Below are positions 1-12,745 of a DNA stretch of 64,000 nucleotides, one piece after another (position 1 is the stretch's first letter; the number at the start of each line of letters is the position of its first letter). The notes beneath the pieces were generated by a model. The model worked only from the letters and a program-made list of their open reading frames with translations, did no database searches and was not told the DNA's origin. Source of the DNA: Hippophae tibetana (taxonomy: Eukaryota > Streptophyta > Magnoliopsida > Rosales > Elaeagnaceae); contig CM072805.1 in assembly GCA_037013495.1 (NCBI GenBank), positions 20,982,669 to 21,046,668 on the forward strand. The letters are read 5' to 3'. The translations under genes and the position numbers were made by a program.

Positions 1-1037
1 GTAATTGGATAACGAGGTACTCTATCAACTGGGGTGTACATTTTATTAAGCTCATTGGGTCTAAGCCATTGTTAAGTCAATCATATAAACTCGTTTACCC
101 TAACATGGTACCTACACTTATTAAGTCGTATGTATGTTACATATTTAATGTCAAACAAGTCTTATGATCTACTGTTCTCGTTATGATTGCTACTCAACCT
201 ATTTATTTTCACCATTCATTATTGAATTCATTTAATTTTAAGTAATTTTAAATACAAGTAAGTTATTTTTTTTAAATATTATATATGAAATTAATTTTTT
301 TGTTAAATTGACATTATCTTAACTATTAGTCAAACAATGAAAAGTAATAAAAACAAACGATAATAATCCATAAAATAAAAAATAATAATTTTTCTATAAT
401 TTTCATTGTCATCAAACCAATGAAATTTTATAATTTTTATCAATTAAAAATTCAAAACCTAAATATGTATCAATAAAGAGGGAGGAATATATATATATAT
501 ATATGAGAATAAAAATAATTTTTTTTGAGAATAAAGTTAATAAAATGTTTATAAAATTGACATTTTTAAGATTCTAATAAATTTGCTAAAAAACTATTTC
601 TTATAATAATAATGTAGCCTTATCTTTTCAAATATATACTTATATGTTCAAGCGTGGATAGATTTTCTTTATAACGTATTTACTTCTTTTAATATGCTTT
701 CAATATTTATTGATATATAATATAAAATATAAAACATCATGCATATCATCTGTTTCTTTTATTTCTATGAGCATAATTTTATTTATATTAAATTATGAGT
801 ATTAGTAAAACTTAAGTGTGTTTCAATATGAAAATATTGTCATATGTAGAACCAAGTGCCTTAATTGTGATGTTTATTATCCTTTTACAATGAATTTAAT
901 TCTATATTTTTGTTTATAAAGTTTTCTCAAGATTCAGTATATATTTTTTTCTTATTTTTAATTGACAATTTATTTTAGGTTTAATTGTATGGGTTATCTC
1001 TTCATGTATGGAGTATCCTTCTTACCTTTTTAGAAAG

Positions 1038-1083
<46 letters not shown>

Positions 1084-1534
1084 TTTTTCTTACAATGTAA
1101 ATAAAAATATTTTTTAATATTGCAAGAAAATAAACATTAATATTTTTTCTGAAAGTGTTAAAAGTAAAACCAAATAAATAACGGAGTAATTTATGCACTA
1201 GATGGATTATTTTATAAAAACTAATTTACTCATTTTAAAATTAAGTGAACCTAGCATAAATATAATTTTATATTTTAATATTTACATAATTAAAATAAAG
1301 GAAGTACACAAAAATAATTTAAAACTTTAATATAATAAATACAATATATATATATATATATATATATAAAACTTGAAAAACATGGAACATGGAAGTATTA
1401 AAATTTTGCAAATCTATCAATTCCAACTACTCCCATGGTTCAAAGCTTTCTTATAGTGCCTTCGCATTAATCATGGTGAATCATCCTAGTGTAGACATAA
1501 ATTATCATCTAAACTAATAATTTGAGATTGTACA
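1..1534. other. AT-rich intergenic DNA with TA microsatellites
   Basis: No coding signal is seen on either strand. The stretch holds several (TA)n runs, near 490-504, 1040-1079 and 1345-1369, in strongly AT-biased sequence. It ends where the left LTR of the first copia element begins. Confidence 0.7.
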
Positions 1535-1872
1535 TGATATGTTTAGAGACAATATAGGAAACATGACGAAATAAAAAAGATAAAGTTGAGTAGAACAGAC
1601 AAGGAAGTGATAGTGCAAGTGAAGGTAAGAGACATTACAACACTAATGATTTCATTAATTTCTTGTATTTACAATTCCATCTATATATAATATTTTGTAA
1701 ACTTGATGCTCAAGTATATACAACTAACTAATATTCCTTTTTTGGTTAGTAACATGCATTACACTTATTAATTTGTAACATACTTGTTTGCAACCTATGA
1801 GAGGTAGTGTTAAGATGTTGAAATAATTCATCAATTTGTGCTCTCTATTGATTTATTATTTTACTCTTGATA
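1535..1872 (-). repeat. 3' LTR of copia 1
   Basis: This aligns with 7939-8252. Shared blocks include the starts around the 'tttagagacaat/tttagagataat' words and the ends at 'ttttactcttgata'. It is directly flanked on its right by a purine tract on the minus strand, as expected for a 3' LTR of a minus-oriented element. Confidence 0.8.
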
Positions 1873-1886
1873 TCCCCCTAAGTGGT
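1873..1886 (-). other. Polypurine tract of copia 1
   Basis: On the minus strand the sequence CCACTTAGGGGGA lies immediately inside the left LTR, the expected place for plus-strand priming. It is short and slightly decayed. Confidence 0.55.
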
Positions 1887-2143
1887 AACACAAAGACATT
1901 AAGTTTGAGTCTTAAAAATAAAAACTAAGAAATGGATAATGGTTTCTTGAGGACATCCATAGGTTGCTATGTGGATGAAATATGTTGAACAAATAATTTG
2001 TGAGCTTGAACACATTCCCTAACAAAATATAGGTCAAGTTCCAAATGTTTAATTCATGCATGATGAATGGGATTTACAGCCAATGACACTAAACTTAATT
2101 TATCACACCAGATAGTTAAAGGTGATGGAAGAGATAACCGTAA

Positions 2144-3221
2144 TTATGATATAAGTGATTGAATCCATACAATTTCAACTATAATGTCTGCTAAAGCTCG
2201 ATATTTTGCCTCAATATAGGATTGAGAGATCATTCCTTGTTTCTTGCTAGACCATATAATAGGATTAAGATCGAAAAAGACCATGATACTTGATGTGGAT
2301 TTCCTATCATCAAGCAATGATTCCCAATCAGCATCATAAAAGCCATGCAATTGCAAATAATTTGTTTTTTTAATCATTAATCCATAGTTACATGTAGCTT
2401 ATAGGTATTTGAGAATATGTTTTAAGGCATTCCAATATGGTTGTAGAGGTCTACTAATAAATTGACTAATTTTGTTGATAATTACCACATCTTGCAGTGC
2501 TCTAATGAGACTTCTATACAAGGTGGGATGTTCAAATAGATAACCATTATAGGATGAGAGAATAGGTAAGGTTGACATTGGTGTAACAATGGCCTTAGCT
2601 ATTTCTATGCTTACTTTAACTAACAATTAATGAATGTAATTACCTTTTTACAGCATTAGGTCACCATTAGAAAGATACAAAACTTCAATTCCTAAAAAAA
2701 TAAGAAAGTAATGCAAGGTATTTTAATGCAAACCAAGAGCTGAGAGTTGTAATGATTTCCTACACTTCAATTTCATGGCTACTAGTTATGACTATGTCAT
2801 CTACATGTACATATAAATGGACAATACGAGTGAAGGATAGTCGGTAGAAGAGAGACAAATCTTCCTTGGACTAAAGAAATTATATGGCTAACAGGGCTAA
2901 AGTATATGTTTCAAACTAAGATCATGGAGCTTGTTTAAGGCCATAGATAGTTTTGTTAATCTTGCATACATAGTATAGAAAATGTGGATGTACAAAACCT
3001 CTTGGTTGAGACATGTAGACTTTTTCATGTAACTCTTCTTTTGGGAAGGCATTATCGATGTCCAATTGATGTAATTTCCATCCAATAGACAATGACACTA
3101 TGTCAACAATACATATAGTCACTTACTTAACAATTGGACTAAATGTTTATGAAAAATCAAATCTTTGTGTTTGATCATAAGCAACCATACACACGAGATT
3201 TTCTTTTGTCTAATGAGTCAT
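2144..3221 (-). pseudogene. Copia 1 reverse transcriptase / RNase H remnant
   Basis: Minus-strand fragments show a copia RNase H block (2144-2377, with the DADWESLLDDRKSTS motif) and the end of RT (2399-2626, resembling the YRSLIGALQY...RPLQ..WNA.K.ILKYL region). The RT segment around the LHQLD / NAFP / LHEKVYMSQPRGF motifs lies at 2897-3122. Frames are broken several times and the YxDD region is not intact. The RT reading is cut at its N-terminal side by the insertion at 3222-4701 and resumes at 4702. It cannot make a working enzyme. Confidence 0.85.
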
Positions 3222-4701
3222 TGATGCATAAATGTTTATTTCAAAATAGCTTGCAAGTACACATATCACTTTGTAAAAAGTAATAAGTACACTTGTAAGG
3301 TTAGTCTAAAAAGGAACTATATTGTTTAAATAATTCAACAAAAAATTTAAAAACAAAAAATAAATCTAAACATTTTATCACAATTGTTTGACTTTTGGAA
3401 AAGTCTAATCTAAGACGATAAAATTAACGTAAGTGTAGAAATGATTCAATAGATATTAGACCGATATACAATTAATATTTAATGAAAAATTTATGGGTAT
3501 ATTAATTAATTAATCATACTTTTTCAAAATTAATTATATTATTAAAGCTATAAATTGATAATATTGATTTTTCTTTTTTTGTATGCAAATATTTTAAAGC
3601 TTGGATCACTAATTGATTAATATTAAAGTATATTTTGTTTCTAAGGAAATAACAAACTATCTAAATTACTAGTTAGGACAGAACACATAATTTAGGTTCT
3701 CATTCAAGGTGTCTAAATTAGATTTTAGATTGATGTATTTGAATATAACTTTTAGATTTTAAGTTTATTATAAAAGATATGTGATAAATATATTTTTCAA
3801 TAATAGATCTTATAAATATCTTTGAAATATAAGATAATTTTAAATTAAATATAGATAATCAGATACTAAAATATAACTTTTATATTTTCAATTTACTACA
3901 AAAAATAGGTCTTCGATATATTTTTCTATAATAAACTTTGTAAAAATCTTGAATGTAAACATAAAAATCAATCTATTTTATAAAAATATTTACCTAGATT
4001 AATATTTCACATGCATAATAAGATAATTAATATTCCATAATAATTTTGAACCAAATATGCTTATATTTAATAAAAGATCAGTAAATTAAAAATAACATCA
4101 AAATTAATACCTCAATTGTATTCTTACAGATAATTTCTGTAGAAATATGTTATCTAAAAAACATTTAAATAGATATGCCTATTTTATTAACGAATCAAAA
4201 CAATTTCGTAAAACTAAAGAAAAATTCCTAAACTATAACTGCAGAAACGTTGAGAAAAAAGGAGAAAATAGTGGATCATAAGAGATGTTTCTTCATGCAT
4301 CGTGACACACTTTTATCCACGTAGCATACGTTTGTTCTTGTATGTGTGAAATCACGATCTGAGAAGTGTGTATTATGATACACATATTTTTCAGTGTGGC
4401 CCGCATTGATTTACATGTCTCCAATTCTTTTTTGTTTTACCCCTTACAAACTTAGTTGGATTTACATGTATTTGTTTTATTATTCTTCTAGGTTGTAAAT
4501 AAGTACTTTCTGATATAATTCTTCAAATGTTTATCATTTGAATCATTTCGAAGCTAGAAATAACCAAAAAATAATAAAACATACTCATAATTATAAAAAC
4601 ATAGATTTACTAAAATAATGATAAAATTATGCAAATAAAAATCTATTTTTAACATTAAAGTATAAATAAATCATGTAAGATCAGTGATTTTCAAGCATTC
4701 A
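3222..4701 (-). mobile_element. ~1.5 kb LTR-like repeat, copy 1, inserted in copia 1 RT
   Basis: Copia RT homology stops on both sides of this block: the GNKWLFKVK region lies to the right and the region before the FSPIVK motif to the left. Its minus strand aligns along most of its length with the plus strand of 48683-50287. Shared blocks include one before 'cataaatttttca' and one ending in a 'gactaacctt...cttgcaagct' type stretch. On the minus strand it starts TGAATG and ends GCATCA, compatible with an LTR. No internal domain or second LTR is present, so a solo LTR is the best reading. No matching target duplication is visible here. Confidence 0.65.
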
Positions 4702-6620
4702 TAAGCTATTAAACAAAGTTTTGACTTTTGACTTTGAATAACCATTTGTTTCCAACGATGATTCTATGTTTAGAAGCTGTCACAAGTTCCCAACTATTAT
4801 TATTAATAAGAAAATTGAATTTATCTTGCATAGAGCATTTCAGAAATGGATCTTGAAGGGCCTCTTTGACTTATGTAGCTTTTTAAAGATTATTTCTAGA
4901 CATAGTTACAATATAGATTTTTGGTTTAATAATGCCTGATTTTGCTCCGATAATTGTTATGTGTGTTAGTATTGATTTATGGTGTAGAAATAGGAATGGG
5001 AATGGAAATAGTGCTTATGGATAAGGATTGAGATGGATAGATGGATGGGTAAAGGAATATATTACATAGGATTTGAAGATTCTGGTGTTGGATAAGTAGG
5101 CAAATGACATGTATGTTATGTAATGATGCAATATTAAATGTGTTTATGGTTGATGTGGACATTTGAGTTTGATCAAGGTTGTTGTGTGGTATTGAAGATG
5201 TAGTTGAAGAGAAAGAATTTTGTAAAATAGGTAGAACAGTACTTGAGGAAGTTTTGATAGATGTGGATAATGTAGGAAAATTGGAAAAAAGAAATAATTT
5301 TTTTAAGAATTTGACATTACAACTAATGTAGACTCTACCATTAGAAGCAAGATATTTATAGCCTTTGTGGTGTGGGCTATATCCCAAGAATGTGCATGAA
5401 ATCGATCTAGGTTCAAGTTTATGATTGTTATAGGGCTTAAATATATGGATAACATAAACAACCAAAGACTTTCATAAAGAAGTAATCAACGACTTGATTG
5501 AGTAATGTTTCAATTGGAGACTTGTCTAATAGAGTGGGTGTGGGAAATTTGTTGATAAAAAATGTGCTAGAAAATAATACTTCATCCCAATATTGGATTG
5601 GAATAAAAGCATGTGTAAAATTAAGAGGCCAAGATGAACAATATGCATGCGTTTCCTTTTAGCTAAACCATTATGTTCATGAGAGTGCGGGTATGCAATG
5701 TGATACATTATATTAGAATTGAAAAGAAAAGAAGTAAGACCTTGGAATTTTTCACCCCAATCACTTTGAAATATTTTGATTTTATGTCCAGTTTGAAGTT
5801 CAACCTTAGTTTTTAATGAATAAATGCTTGACAAATTACAAAAATATTTAATGAAATAAATCCATGTATAATGACTATATTCATCAATGAAATACATATA
5901 ATAGGAATAACCATTCACAAATTGTATAGGAGAAACCCAAACATCAAAATGTATTGTATTTAAAGGAATAAATGAGTAAGAGTTTTGACAAGAAAAAGAA
6001 AGTTTGTGACATTTACTAACTTCATATGCATTACAAGCTAGATACTAGAAGTAGTATTTGGAAAAGAAAGACTACATTTAATATGTACTTTCTTTATAAT
6101 GGATAAGAAAGTATGAGCTAATCTTGCCAAAGGGATAGATCCTATGAGGCTTTAATTGAAGAAGCTATGAATGCACCATAGGATCTATCCATATGAGGAG
6201 TGGGTGTTGATGATGTAGAAGACAATAAAGGTCAAATGCATAAAGTCCATTATGAAAATTTCCTTGAAGAAGGAAATTCCCTTCCACCTGATTCTTAACA
6301 TAACAATAACTGGGATGAAATTCAAAATATACATTATTGTCCATCACAAATTGTGAAACACTAAACAAGTCTTTGGTAATTGATGGGATATGAAAAATAT
6401 TATACACTAATAAAGGTTTATGCATGTGAGTGGAAGAATGAATTTGATTATGACCATTATGAGTTTTGCTTATAATGTTACCATTACTAATCATTAGTTT
6501 TTCAAAACGAGTGTATCTTTGAGGAATGAAAAGACTTTGTATCTTAGGAGTGAAATGGTGACTACCACTTAAATCAAGTATCCATTGTGGCTCAGATGAA
6601 ATAAAATATGCATATTGAGA
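4702..6620 (-). pseudogene. Copia 1 integrase, protease/pre-integrase and start of RT, remnant
   Basis: Reading the minus strand from the right: 6165-6494 resembles the segment after the protease active site (LLVYNIFHIPSITKDLFSVSQF). 5526-5918 is the integrase core (YFIDEYSHYTWIYF, FQSDWGEKF, HEHNGLAKRKRMHI). 4977-5465 is the integrase C-terminal part (HKLEPRSISCTFLGYSPHHKGYK). 4740-4870 is the beginning of RT (NNNSWELV...GNKWLFKVK). The DDE region has decayed: GGEKF-like context is kept but the E of the AERK block is replaced. Stops separate the pieces. Confidence 0.85.
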
Positions 6621-7900
6621 AATTTATGGTAGTGTAGCAAGGTGGGTTTGAGGATTGAGAGCTTGTGAAGGAGTTTGTTTTAGATAAGGCGATGGGTGAT
6701 GGTTATCATACTACATAGGTAATTTTTTGTAAGTGCCTGAGCTAACAAATATAGTTGCCTTCATAGATTGGTCATAGGTTCGAGGATATTTTGGTTTAGA
6801 TGTATTTAGATTTGGGTTTGGATTTTACGAGTAAGGTGTTTCTTGATACCATGGTATTGGTGATTGCATGTAATTAGGCTAAGATTGAATAAAAGGCATA
6901 TAGTTTATGTCAAATTGAAACCAACAAATATGTACTATATGCCCATTTTTCCACATAGTTGGAATTATACTCAACCTCTACCACACCCAAATGAAGGTGC
7001 TCTATCACAAGGAGTTGAGTAAAATTGATTTGGTTGAGGAAAATTACTATAACTAGGTTGTGCTTGAGGGTAGAAATTGGTGTATTGAACAGATGATGTG
7101 TTTGGTGGATTTAGTGGAAATTTATTACCAATGCTTCTATAATCATTGATGTTAGGATGAGAGTTATTTCTTTCTGAGAAAGTAATAGAAGGTAAAAGGG
7201 AAATACCAAAAGTTTTCCTTTACTCTAAACGAGATTCATGAGTGAGTAGCAATGCTTTGGCATCATCAACTATAAACTACTCAAATAATACTTTTAGTTA
7301 GTGTTGAAAATACACTATCATAATCTACATTTAGTCCTCTTAGAACACTCATTAATTTTTCATCCTAGGTAATCCGTAGCTAGCTGAATCAAGTTCATCT
7401 GCTAACATTTTGATTTTCAGCATGTATTTACAGATACTTATAGTACCTTTCTTCAATCTTTATAGTTCCTCGTTATCCTATATAACATGAGCTCTGGATT
7501 TTGATGTGTGAGATTTTTTCAATCGCATCAAAGCATCTTTAAGAATATCAAACCTTGAAATTTATTTTAACATATCATCAGTCATTGATGACATGAGCCA
7601 GCAACCCACCATTTCATCTTACATTTTCTAGTTTTTGCAAACTGGATTGATAGAGCCATCATCTATGAGTTGTTGAGGTAGATCTCGTAAAACATAGTTA
7701 TCTAATTCAAAGTTGTGTAATATTTTGAATATTTGATGTTTATAAATGGTATAATTTTGTCATCTAGCTTGATAGTTACAATAATGTTATAAAAAGTATA
7801 AATAACTTATCCAAGATGAATTAAGTTAGGATTGATTACAAGTGTGTTTTCAATAGGAATTTTCATAGGAAACATTAGAGGTATTTTCATGGTTATGAAA
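6621..7900 (-). pseudogene. Copia 1 gag remnant
   Basis: No long frame is left. On the minus strand, gag-like blocks can be followed: a UBN2-type segment near 7380-7640 (DILKDALMRLKK..., YMLKIKMLADELDSA) and a decayed zinc knuckle near 6930-6970 (KNGHIVHICWFQF, with the first cysteines lost). This is the right place and order for copia gag between the PBS and protease. Confidence 0.7.
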
Positions 7901-7924
7901 TTAGTTAAGCTTATTGGGATTTAA

Positions 7925-7938
7925 GGTCTCTGATACCA
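7925..7938 (-). other. Primer binding site of copia 1 (initiator tRNA-Met)
   Basis: The minus strand reads TGGTATCAGAGACC directly after the 5' LTR. The first 11 bases match the usual plant copia PBS complementary to the 3' end of initiator tRNA-Met. This fixes both the orientation and the inner edge of the right LTR. Confidence 0.85.
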
Positions 7939-8252
7939 TGATAGATTTAGAGATAATGTAGAAAACATGATAAAATGAAAAAGATGAAGTTGAGAAGAAG
8001 ATATCAAGAATAGATAGTGTATATAAGAGAAGAGACATTAAAGCAATATTAATTTCATTAATTTTACTATATTTACAAATACATGTATATATAATCTTAT
8101 GTATATATGTAATTAGCTAATATTCCTTTTTAGTTAGTGATATGCATTGCACTTGTTACAAACTTGTTTGTTACATAAGAGAGGTAGTGTTGATGTGTTG
8201 TAATGATTTATCAATTTGTGCTCTATGTCCATTGACTATTTTACTCTTGATA
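7939..8252 (-). repeat. 5' LTR of copia 1
   Basis: Direct repeat of 1535-1872, adjacent to the PBS. The two LTRs have many substitutions and indels, so the insertion is old. Confidence 0.8.
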
Positions 8253-11200
8253 GAACGGTTCTTGCATACTCCAATGAGATTTTTTTTACAAACTAAAAAA
8301 AAATTCAAGCAAATTGTCCCATAAAAATATTATATTGATGATATGCACATTTTTCATTAATATCCAAGAAATCTAAAACTTATAATATATTATTGTGGAC
8401 TTTGTTTTCGTTGAGTAACTAGCTTATTATATAACAAATTCGAGATAAAATGAAGCGAAGATGGTTATCAAACTTTATCGAACTTCCACGTGAATTATAT
8501 GGTCATTAGTGGTGATTTATTTCACTACCTTGTTTTAGGTTATGGAAAAAAAAATGCATATAACATGTTTTTATTTTTTTATGAAAACATGTATATATTT
8601 TATAGAAATTATACTTTTTTATGTTGTAAAAATGTATATATATTATAGAAGTTAATAATAAAATTTTATATATAAATATAATTATGTTATGTTATGTAAT
8701 TAAATTTTATTTATTTAACTTTATGCAATTATATTTTATTCCATAACTATTAGAGTATATATCTTTAATCTAAATACTTTTCTCTTTAAATCATTAAAAA
8801 CAATTCAATAGTTTTAAGTTTTCTATTAAATGAATATATTGATACGTGAATGACTCATAGAAAATCAACTAATAATACTTCTTATCGTATCATAATTTTT
8901 TTATAATAAAAAAAACATTTTGTAAATAAAACCTGCCAATTAAAACCTCTTATCAGAATTACTATCACAATAAAAGGACAAAAACGCACAAAATATTAAG
9001 GAAACTTTTGTGTCCAAACACTCTTCAAAAGTAAATAGATGGAGTGCGAACAACAACTATAAAATACAAGGTTACATGAAGTGCTGATTTTATAAGAGTT
9101 AAAAATTAAATGACTTTTTCTCCCTTCATTTTTTATATAAAACGATAAAAATATTTTTAATTTTAATTGATAAATTGTGATTTAATTTTAACTAAATATT
9201 TATTTATTTTAATAATTTATAATTAAATAGTTGTTCAACTAATCTGAGTTTAGTTAGTCAATAATCATATTCGTCCGAATTAAATTGAATACATATCTAA
9301 TTAAATTGAACACTTGTTTAAATGGTTTAAGTTTGGTCAATAGATGGTTCTATGGAAACTGAGTTAGACATATGTTCAATTGAATTGGACAGTTATCTAA
9401 TTGATTAAATTTGACCACATGTTAATCTTATTCGTAGAAATCAACTTAACATGTGTTATCAAGTTTGATTGTTGTGGTCAGATACCTTAGTTTAAATTTT
9501 TCTAGCTTCTAAGATTGTAATCACTTAACTAATAAGGTTAAATTTAAATGGTCTACAATGGAATGACATTAAAGGAAGGGTGTTTATTTTCCTAAAATCT
9601 ATAAGAACGAAGGTAACACTTCAATAAGATTAAATATAATTTAGTATAAAGAAATTCACATATCAAAATTACTTTAATTCTCAATATAAAATGATAAATT
9701 AAATTTTTTTAATAATAAAAATATATTAATTAAATATAACAATATTATTTTTATAATTATAAATTTTAAAATTGTTATTATTTTTATTTTTCTCAATAAA
9801 TAACCTTTTTTTTATTCACATATGAAAAACTCATGTGTTCGTCTCAATTCTAATAAAAATATATTTTTAAAAACATTACATAAAATAATATTATTAAAAA
9901 ATTTAATAATAAAAAATAATATTTTATTAATATTAAAAAAATAAAAATAAAATTTAATATTAAATATATTTAAATAATTATATTTTAATTTAAATAACAT
10001 GTAATTAAACTTTCTCATTAAAAAATAATTTTACTAATGTTTTAACAATGAAAATATATAAACGAAACATTAATTGTTATTTTTATAATGATAAATTTTA
10101 AAAATATAATTTTTTTTAAATATATTTCCATATAAACACATGAACAACATGGTGGGACCATCATCCCTTTTTCCGATTCTCTTGAATATTTTTTTAATTA
10201 TTTTGAAATATAAATATATAGATAGTTTAATAACAGATATATAAAATTATAAAATTTTGTTTTATTCATGTATTATCACACATTTTTCTTATTTTTCTTA
10301 CTTTTATTTGTATTTTATATTTGTTTTGGGACTAAGTTTACTTTCTCTAATTTTTTTATAATGACATTAATTCTATTTTTTTTAATTTGGATATGTTTAA
10401 TTTAATATTTTTAAGATAAAATATATTTAATCTAATTTTTTAAAAATAATATTTTTCATGAGTAAAATATGGTTTTTATTAAAAGCATTATTTTTTTATA
10501 ATATTTCTAAAAATAACATTTAAAATAAAAAAAATATTTTATTTATTTCAAATAAACATAACTTCTAGCACTTGAGTCTCTTGATTTCTTTATTTTTCTT
10601 AATTAAAAAAAATTAATTTATAAATTCAAACAATTTCATAATTAAAAATAAAATGTATAATGTTTATATAAAAGAAAAAATGATAGGAGAGAAACATTAA
10701 TAGGATATAGTAACAAAAAATAATTGGGAAAGGCTAGAAAAATTATATTTCTTTTAAGGGAAAGGAAATTTTTTACTTTTTACTTTTATTTGATTGAATC
10801 ACATTTTTTTTCATTAATTTTATCATTTTTAATTATTTATTCTTTAAAATCATTTCATACATTTTTGTCTACTAACTTTTATATGTAATACACTCGGTTT
10901 AAATTTAAAAATTATACTAAATTGTATCATAAATATATATCAATTAAAATAAACGTTTTAAACTTTATATTATTTAGTCCATTAATTTATAAAGTTAACA
11001 TATTTTGTTCATTATATATAAATTTGAATTAAAATTAGTAAATATGAAAATTTAATAAACTAAAAGTTAGAAAATTTTATTAAAAGATTAAATTGTTAAA
11101 ATTAAGAAATAATAGTTTGATTCAGGCTTTTTATTTTTAAGATAAATCAAATTTTACGTTTGAATAAATATTATTTTTTAAAAATTAAACTAGATTATTT

Positions 11201-12369
11201 TGTTTAAAAATCACTAGATTAAACCTATTAAACTTAAAAAAGTGGGATTAAAGTACTATTATTTTAAAAAATCTCAATTATTTCTCTCATTTCATATATT
11301 TTAAAAAAGTATATTTATTTACTATAATTAATTTAAATTAATTATATATTAAAAATAAAATTATATTATTTAAATTAATAATTATTTATCATATTAATTA
11401 TAAACTTATTATAATTTATAGTAAAAAAGTACTAAGATTCTTTCCCATCTAAACGATACATATTTAACCGACTATTAAATTATTTAAAATATTATACTTA
11501 AATACTTGATGTGCAGTTATTAAAAACATAAGTTACTTGTTACTATCATTAAGCATGTATTCGTATAATACATTGAAGATGAGGGTGAAATCGTAAATTC
11601 ACGTACCTTTATGAAAAAAGTATTTTAATAGATCACTTTATTTAAATCATTTTCTTATTTAAATCATTTTTACCATTTGATTCAATTGAAACACATAAAT
11701 TATTCAAATTTTAAAATTAAAATAATTTCGTTACATTAATTTAAGATTTTACCTCAATAAAATATTACATAAATAAAAAATATATATCACTTACATTTAA
11801 ATTATTATTTATTTTTTATTAAAAATATTATGTATATTTTATTTAAATATAAAAATATTTAAATTATTGAGTTTATAGCATATTTTTAAGTGATAAAAAC
11901 TTAAAATAAAGATCTAAAGAGATAGATATATTTTATAAGTGTAATTTATCAACAACTTTGTAAATATTATATCTAAAATTTATATGATAAAAAAATGTAA
12001 TGATTGATCAAATTAGTAGGATGTTTAAGTTATATTCTACTTTTTAACAAAATCACTTATAAGGTATGTTTTACAATTGTGTTAAGATAATGTCTTATCA
12101 TGTTAAGTCTTATTATGAAACTTATTTTTAGTGGGGTAGAAAAGTAATGATTAATGATATAATACAATATTTTTTTAAATGAGTTAAAAAAAATTATAAA
12201 AAAAATAAAAAATATAATTATATGTAATAATTATGATTATTTATAATAACTATAAACTTTTTAAATAATATAAGAGGAAAAAATATTATTTAAATAAAAT
12301 GTAACAACTTTAATCTATAAATTCATTAAAAATGTTAAATATTAGGGATAAAATGCTACAACCCATTTC
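8253..12369. other. AT-rich intergenic DNA without recognisable genes
   Basis: Strongly AT-biased with homopolymer tracts. Short open frames (for example 9812-10018) are made only of A/T-rich codons and show no domain. Around 9240-9440 short words such as 'aattgaattgaaca' recur, suggesting an old low-copy repeat. Nothing else is supported. Confidence 0.6.
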
Positions 12370-12745
12370 ATATTTTTACCCCTAATTGGTTCTCGTTGAA
12401 ACGAAAAAACATCATCTTTGAATTTCAGTCCGAGTAAATTCAAACAATTTGAACACATCCCCTGCAAATGAGGATTCTTTGCAATTTTTATTTTGAAAGA
12501 TCCGTCAAAAGCTGACTCTTTCTTTTACTTGTGCAGGTGATCATCCAGAGGTTGTTAAAGCTAGGTTCAAATTTTGGGCACAGACTGTTGGGTGTGCAGT
12601 CAAATTATGTTGCTGAAAACAAATATAAGATTTTCTGGATTCACCGTTATTTTTAGACGTCATCTGTTATTATTGTATTTGCTGAACCTGTGGATCGTCT
12701 CCTGAGAGGCCCTGCTTACTAGGATCCTGGGGCAAGGTTCAAACA
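12370..12745 (+). pseudogene. Host gene-like fragment with splice acceptor
   Basis: A normal-GC island in AT-rich surroundings. A pyrimidine-rich stretch ending in TTGTGCAG is followed by an open frame (12537-12616) reading DHPEVVKARFKFWAQTVGCA and then a stop. This resembles the start of an internal or last exon, but no flanking exons could be joined to it. I do not recognise the protein. A gene scrap left by deletion or carried by a transposon is the likeliest reading. Confidence 0.35.

Larger units (their letters stand above)
1535..8252 (-). mobile_element. Ancient Ty1/copia retrotransposon (copia 1), degraded
   Basis: The full copia order can be read on the minus strand: 5' LTR (right end), PBS, gag, protease/pre-integrase, integrase, RT, RNase H, PPT and 3' LTR (left end). 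The two ends share about 320 bp of alignable but clearly diverged sequence. Every coding domain carries stops and frameshifts, so the element is dead. An unrelated ~1.5 kb repeat splits its RT. No clear target-site duplication could be found, which fits its age. The ends are set from the LTR comparison and are accurate to a few bases. Confidence 0.85.

Noticed and set aside
1040..1079. (TA)n run as a possible regulatory or replication element
   Set aside because: Ordinary microsatellite; similar runs occur at least five times in the window.
9812..10018. 68-codon open frame on the minus strand
   Set aside because: Composed almost wholly of A/T-rich codons (F, N, I, K, Y) in low-complexity DNA. 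No domain, no promoter, expected by chance.
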